64,000 nucleotides of DNA from Bacteroidaceae bacterium (GTDB taxonomy: Bacteria > Bacteroidota > Bacteroidia > Bacteroidales > Bacteroidaceae), in assembly GCA_017469925.1 (NCBI GenBank), contig JAFUFK010000006.1, positions 1 to 64,000 on the forward strand, in the 5' to 3' direction. Position numbers and translations under genes: made by a program. The notes beneath the pieces were generated by a model. That model ran no database searches. It was not told the DNA's origin and saw nothing but the letters and a program-made list of their open reading frames with translations. This document shows positions 60,307 to 64,000 of the stretch, one piece after another; the stretch's first letter is position 1, and the number at the start of each line of letters is the position of its first letter.

Positions 60307-61268
60307 GAACATTCATCAACGTAGAGGACCTTGGCGACCTGCGTCAGGCGCTGGCCGAGGCCCAAGAAATCAAGCAAGACCGTTACCGCTATCAGCACTT
60401 GGGTCGCAACAAGACCCTGCTGATGATATTCTTCAACAACTCCCTGCGCACGCGCCTCTCCACCCAAAAGGCGGCCCAGAACCTGGGCATGAACGTCATC
60501 GTGCTTGACGTCAACGCCGGAGCCTGGAAACTGGAGACCGAGCGCGGTGTCATCATGGATGGCGACAAGTCGGAGCACCTCCTGGAGGCCATACCCGTCA
60601 TGGGCTCCTACTGCGACATCATCGGCGTGCGCTCGTTCGCCGGCCTCAAGGACCGCGACTACGACTATGCCGAGACCGTGCTCCAGCAGTTTATCCGCTA
60701 CAGCGGTCGGCCCGTCTTTGCCATGGAGACGGCCACCGTCCACCCCCTTCAGGCCTTTGCCGACCTCATCACTATCGAAGAGTACAAGCAAAGGGAGCGC
60801 CCGAAGGTGGTCCTGACCTGGGCCCCCCACTGCCGAGCCCTGCCGCAGGCCGTGCCCAACTCGTTTGCCCAGTGGATGCTGGCAGCCCCCGACGTGGACC
60901 TCGTCATCACCCACCCCCGGGGCTACGAACTCGATCCGCAGTTCACCCAGGGAGCTCGCATCGAGTACGACCAGATGCGCGCCCTCGAGGACGCCGACTT
61001 CGTCTATGCCAAGAACTGGTCGTGCCCCGGCGTCACCTGTCCCGAGGACTATGGCAAGATACTTTCTGACGACCGTTCGTGGACCATCGACCAGGCCCAC
61101 ATGGCCGTGACGCGCGACGCCTGCTTCATGCACTGCCTGCCTGTGCGCCGTGGTCTGATTGTGACCGACGACGTCATCGAGTCGCCCCGCTCCATTGTCA
61201 TCCCCGAGGCTGCCAATCGCGAAATCTCCTGCTCCGTAGTTCTCAAGCGGATGTTGGAGGTTCTTTGA
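60303..61268 (+). CDS. argF': N-succinylornithine (or N-acetylornithine) carbamoyltransferase
   Basis: A 321-residue transcarbamylase of the Bacteroides type. Carbamoyl-phosphate motif FFNNSLRTRLSTQKAAQNLGM; MDGDKSEHLLEAIPVMG; HPLQAFADLITIEEY; FMHCLPVRRGLIVTDDVIESP. Established work on B. fragilis and Xanthomonas enzymes shows that the residue equivalent to Pro90 (B. fragilis) / Glu92 (Xanthomonas) decides between succinyl and acetyl substrate. Here position 90 is Ser, neither Pro nor Glu; in Xanthomonas an E92S change gives succinyl specificity, so succinylornithine is predicted. Last gene of the arginine operon. Confidence 0.92.
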   Translation: MRTFINVEDLGDLRQALAEAQEIKQDRYRYQHLGRNKTLLMIFFNNSLRTRLSTQKAAQNLGMNVIVLDVNAGAWKLETERGVIMDGDKSEHLLEAIPVMGSYCDIIGVRSFAGLKDRDYDYAETVLQQFIRYSGRPVFAMETATVHPLQAFADLITIEEYKQRERPKVVLTWAPHCRALPQAVPNSFAQWMLAAPDVDLVITHPRGYELDPQFTQGARIEYDQMRALEDADFVYAKNWSCPGVTCPEDYGKILSDDRSWTIDQAHMAVTRDACFMHCLPVRRGLIVTDDVIESPRSIVIPEAANREISCSVVLKRMLEVL

Positions 61269-61313
61269 AGCATAGCCCCCCATTTGTTTATACGTTTTGT
61301 CCTTATCATCGTT

Positions 61314-61379
61314 CGGCCGCGGTCGAACGATGATTCGTCCGCGGTGGAACGTTCGTTCGTCCGTGGCCGAACGAAAGAA
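61314..61379. repeat. Three-unit 22-bp array of CG-rich palindromes
   Basis: Units at 61314, 61336 and 61358 share CG(G/T)CCGnGG followed by GAACG. Each can pair internally, and the first folds with upstream DNA into a long hairpin. Lies between argF' and the secreted-protein gene. Confidence 0.7.
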
Positions 61380-61536
61380 TCATCCCTGACATGGGGACGG
61401 GATACCTGTCTGGGGAAGGAATAGCTGGTTTACATATTTTCAATATACGCTGTATGTTGACGTTTCTTCGCAGTATAAACGACTGAAATAAAAATACTTA
61501 AAATATGGTATGTTTGAAACTTTTCTTAACAAATCC

Positions 61537-61567
61537 TTGGCGGTTTCGTAATAAGTTGTTAATTTTG
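61537..61567 (+). promoter_or_regulatory. Promoter of the secreted-protein gene
   Basis: TTG, 20-bp spacer, TAATTTTG, about 67 bp before the start; the transcript would have an AT-rich leader. Confidence 0.65.
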
Positions 61568-61634
61568 CAGTCGATTTACTGTCAAAATGTAAGAAAGGGT
61601 AAAAAGAATATGTTAAACTAAAACTACATTAAGG

Positions 61635-63659
61635 ATGAAAAGATTGAATTTGTCACTTCTAATGGTGCTATTTGCCGCCATCGCATTTGCTCAAGGACCT
61701 TTGAAGGTTAATCCTCAGCAGATTACGAAGAGCGATATTTTGAAAGGTAAGTTCTCCTCTCCGCAGATGCTGAGAGAGGGCTTGGCAAATGCCACGCGAG
61801 GCATCCCTCGTTCTGGGGCGCGTATGGCTCCCCGTAAGGCCCCAAGCGACTATTACATCATTTCGGAGCAGCCGGAGGGTGAGTTGAAGTCGTATGAGCG
61901 TTCGGGTAGCTATCTGTATGTTAGCGGCAGTTCTCTTTATGTAGGTACTCAGAGTGGTTACGTGAGCATTGTTTATGACGCCGATGGCGAAACGGTCTAT
62001 ATAAAGGACCCGCTCATGGGGGCCGACTACGGTTCGTGGGTAGAAGGGACGATTATAGGTGATAAGCTTGTGGTGTCTGTTCCTCAGAATCTGCTCTATG
62101 TGGCCGATTACGATGCTTGCATTGCGATGATTCCTATAGATTCTTACCGCACGGCGGACGAAACGGCTGAGGATATTACCTATACGATAACGGACGGTCA
62201 GCTGACGCTCGACGGATTTACGAGTTACAATCGGACGCTGGGAGCGTATTGGACTGACGACCATACGATTCAGGTGTATGGCGAGTTCAACACGGTGTTT
62301 ACGGAGGTTGACGAGGTGCCCGTTCCGGTGGAGGCTCCTGCGGACTTGGCGACGGAGGAATGGTTCATGTTTGCCTATGACCATAATGATGCCGAATACT
62401 ATGCGAGCCTGCAGATAGGCTTCGACGGCAGTGATGTGTATATTCAGGGCCTTTGCTCCTACCTGCCTGATGCTTGGGTCAAGGGCACGCTGTCTGGCAG
62501 TCAGGTACTTGTCCCGACGGGTCAGTACTATGGCAGCTATGGCGGACAATATGATATGTGGTTCGTAGGCTATGGGGGTAGTGGCATTGAAGACGTGGTC
62601 TTTAGTTATGATGCCGTTGCTAACCAACTGACCACCGATCAGCTTGTTATTCTTAATGGCGCAAGGGAATCGCTTAGCTACTACGCATACTATTCTGACG
62701 TCGTGATTACGAAGGTCGTAGAGAAGGCTGCTACGCCCGCTGATCCGGTCATTACATCGCTGACCAATAGCCAGTACGGTTACTATATAGCGTTCACCAT
62801 CCCGATAGTTGACACGAATGGCGATGGACTAGTCTCCTCTAAATTGTCGTACGTGATATACTCAGATGTGGAGGGTGATATCAGTCCCTTGACGTTTACT
62901 CCTGCGACACATATATATCTGGACGAAGACTTGACGGAGATTCCTTATGGATTCACGGAGGATTATGACTTCTACGACGGCCAGATTTACCTCAATGAGT
63001 TATACTCGGAGGATTGGAACCGCATCGGTATCAAGAGCATCTATACGGGTGGCGGCGAGACCAACGAGACTGAGATTCAGTGGTGTGTGATTAAGCCCTA
63101 TGCCGTGACGTTGGAGGGCAAGTCTGTGGACAACGTGGACTTTTATGCCACCTACTACGACAGCGAGAATAGCTACGAGGCCGACGCCAACACGACCGTC
63201 TATACAGCGGTAGTGAACGGGAGCGAACTTGAACTGACGGAAGTGGCTGACGGCATCATCCCCGCAGGCAATGCCGTTGTACTGAAGAGCACGCAGGCGA
63301 AGATTACCCTGGCGGGTAGCACGGCCGCCGCCTCGGTGCTGGCCAACAACGACCTGCAAGGCAGCGACGAGGCTCAGACCCTTGATGCCGACCAGACGTA
63401 TTATGTGCTGAGCGGGACCAATGACGTGGTGGGCTTCTACAAGTTTACGGGCGCCCAGTTGGGGGCTCACAAGGCATACATCACGCTGCCCGCCGATGCC
63501 GCGGTGAAGGCACTGACCTTCGGCGAAGGCGCAACCGGTATTGCCCTCGTAGAGAGAGGTGTGGCCGATGGCGTGTGGTATAGCTTGCAGGGTGTGCGCG
63601 TAGCCCAGCCTACGAAGGGCATCTACCTGCGTAACGGCAAGAAGGTGGTAGTTAAATAA
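61635..63659 (+). CDS. Large secreted protein with C-terminal sorting-like motif
   Basis: A 674-residue protein with a signal peptide (MKRLNLSLLMVLFAAIAFAQ). The mature part is acidic and rich in Tyr, Asp, Gly and Thr. Two similar segments (about 175-245 and 235-345) contain DGQLTLDGFTSYNRTLGAYWTDD and strand-rich YYASLQIGFDGSDVYIQG patterns. The C-terminus GVWYSLQGVRVAQPTKGIYLRNGKKVVVK matches the (Y/N)xLxGxxVxxPxxGIYxxNGxKxVV pattern of Bacteroidales exported proteins, close to type IX secretion cargo ends. Function of the body is unknown. Codon use is more AT-rich in its first half. Confidence 0.7.
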   Translation: MKRLNLSLLMVLFAAIAFAQGPLKVNPQQITKSDILKGKFSSPQMLREGLANATRGIPRSGARMAPRKAPSDYYIISEQPEGELKSYERSGSYLYVSGSSLYVGTQSGYVSIVYDADGETVYIKDPLMGADYGSWVEGTIIGDKLVVSVPQNLLYVADYDACIAMIPIDSYRTADETAEDITYTITDGQLTLDGFTSYNRTLGAYWTDDHTIQVYGEFNTVFTEVDEVPVPVEAPADLATEEWFMFAYDHNDAEYYASLQIGFDGSDVYIQGLCSYLPDAWVKGTLSGSQVLVPTGQYYGSYGGQYDMWFVGYGGSGIEDVVFSYDAVANQLTTDQLVILNGARESLSYYAYYSDVVITKVVEKAATPADPVITSLTNSQYGYYIAFTIPIVDTNGDGLVSSKLSYVIYSDVEGDISPLTFTPATHIYLDEDLTEIPYGFTEDYDFYDGQIYLNELYSEDWNRIGIKSIYTGGGETNETEIQWCVIKPYAVTLEGKSVDNVDFYATYYDSENSYEADANTTVYTAVVNGSELELTEVADGIIPAGNAVVLKSTQAKITLAGSTAAASVLANNDLQGSDEAQTLDADQTYYVLSGTNDVVGFYKFTGAQLGAHKAYITLPADAAVKALTFGEGATGIALVERGVADGVWYSLQGVRVAQPTKGIYLRNGKKVVVK

Positions 63660-63687
63660 TGTTGGATAATTGATAATTCGTATAGTT

Positions 63688-63870
63688 ATGAAAAAGACAT
63701 ATATTGCCCCCGCGGCGGATTGCACCCTGATAATAAGCCAGCGGTCCTTGCTGCTCCCGATCAGTGGCTCAGAGACCGACGAACAATGGGTGAAGGGCGA
63801 GAAGTCCGACTTCGAGGACATCTGGGGCACCGAAAATGCAGCCGATACGTATGATTATGATTTGTTTTAG
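63688..63870 (+). CDS. Small MKKTYIAPA-type peptide of unknown function
   Basis: A 60-residue peptide, 28 bp after the secreted-protein gene. It begins MKKTYIAPAADCTLIISQRSLLLPISGSE, then turns strongly acidic (EKSDFEDIWGTENAADTYDYDLF). Small proteins starting MKKxYxxP with a Leu-rich stretch and Ser/Gly are common and uncharacterised in Prevotella. The upstream in-frame start at 63670 (MIIRIV) seems less likely. No signal peptide or helix is clear. Confidence 0.55.
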   Translation: MKKTYIAPAADCTLIISQRSLLLPISGSETDEQWVKGEKSDFEDIWGTENAADTYDYDLF

Positions 63871-63910
63871 TGTGTTTTATACTGGTTGATTAGGTATTAA
63901 TGTAATCGGA

Positions 63911-63944
63911 GGGGTCTGGCACGTGGTGTGTCGGGCCCCTTTTC
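63911..63944 (+). terminator. Terminator after the small peptide gene
   Basis: GGGGTCTGGCAC pairs imperfectly with GTGTGTCGGGCCCC, followed by TTTTC. Confidence 0.7.
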
Positions 63945-63997
63945 TTCGGAAAATTCTAATTTGATTTGCATTTTCCCTCGGATTACATTAACTTTGC
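63945..63997 (+). promoter_or_regulatory. Promoter at the right edge, copy 3 of the promoter-bearing repeat
   Basis: TTCGGAAAA (63945-63953), TTG (63966-63968), 20-bp spacer with TTCCCTCG, TAACTTTGC (63989-63997). The gene it drives lies beyond the window. Confidence 0.7.
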
Positions 63998-64000
63998 ATC

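Larger units (their letters stand above)
61269..61634. other. Non-coding region with periodic palindromes and a promoter
   Basis: No gene is seen. A long hairpin at 61305-61334 (ATCATCGTTCG with CGAACGATGAT) begins a 22-bp-periodic array (61314-61379). TTG (61537-61539), 20 bp, TAATTTTG (61560-61567) form the promoter of the next gene. The stretch 61390-61530 shows no further feature. Confidence 0.6.

Overview
The window looks like a chromosomal segment of a Bacteroidales bacterium, most like Prevotella and its relatives. Evidence: promoters carry the Bacteroidota -7 box (TACCTTTGC or TAACTTTGC), often exactly 20 bp after a TTG. Gene families are typical of the group: ECF sigma, anti-sigma and outer-membrane-protein modules, an UpxY antiterminator heading a polysaccharide locus, a 443-residue-type Dcu carrier, GH20 and GH43 enzymes, and arginine synthesis through an N-succinylornithine transcarbamylase homologue. 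Coding DNA is GC-rich, except for an AT-rich island at about 5.6-8.1 kb and an intermediate toxin-antitoxin cassette at about 30.9-32.4 kb.

Layout. 0-5.5 kb: end of a DASS carrier, upp, pckA, dsbD. 5.6-8.1 kb: AT-rich island with a secreted protein of unknown function, a glycosyltransferase and a LanC-like protein. 8.1-14.5 kb: M16 peptidase, then a reverse-strand SGNH hydrolase / GH20 hexosaminidase / EEP-family hydrolase operon. 14.6-18.9 kb: typA, then a PspC / PadR / PspC envelope-stress operon. 19.1-34.3 kb: one stand-alone barrel protein, two tandem ECF sigma / anti-sigma / outer-membrane-receptor modules, an AbiE-type toxin-antitoxin pair between two near-identical terminators, and a third sigma-factor module. 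34.5-37.9 kb: rpsO, a YfhO-like membrane protein, a small barrel protein. 37.9-53.1 kb: surface polysaccharide region (UpxY, UDP-glucose dehydrogenase, flippase, acyltransferases, glycosyltransferases, a TagD-like cytidylyltransferase, an SDR, LicD), interrupted by a GH43 arabinanase-like gene and a C4-dicarboxylate carrier. 53.1-53.4 kb: divergent tRNA-Pro and tRNA-Phe. 53.6-61.3 kb: arginine operon argR, GNAT, argG, argC, argD, cupin regulator, acyl-CoA ligase, argF'. 61.6-63.9 kb: a secreted protein with a C-terminal motif like those of type IX cargo, and a small peptide gene.

Two non-genic signals are the most unusual content. (1) Four non-coding regions (493-681, 11082-11189, 43326-43589, 61314-61379) hold arrays of short imperfect palindromes spaced at 21-23 bp, about two helical turns. 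The unit sequences differ between loci but the period is kept; the largest array holds one 22-bp register for 264 bp while its unit sequence changes twice. (2) A C/G-rich palindromic element (about 40-110 bp, core CCTCCCTnnnAGGGAGG) lies inside seven coding sequences, always without breaking the frame, mostly in linkers or loops, and read in the same frame each time. It recalls the Rickettsia palindromic elements. Two tandem acyltransferase paralogues carry it at the same site in different lengths. A smaller GTTGCGA...TCGCAAC palindrome, a 60-bp extragenic repeat and a three-copy promoter-bearing repeat are also present.

All calls come from reading the sequence and from knowledge of families; no database search was run.
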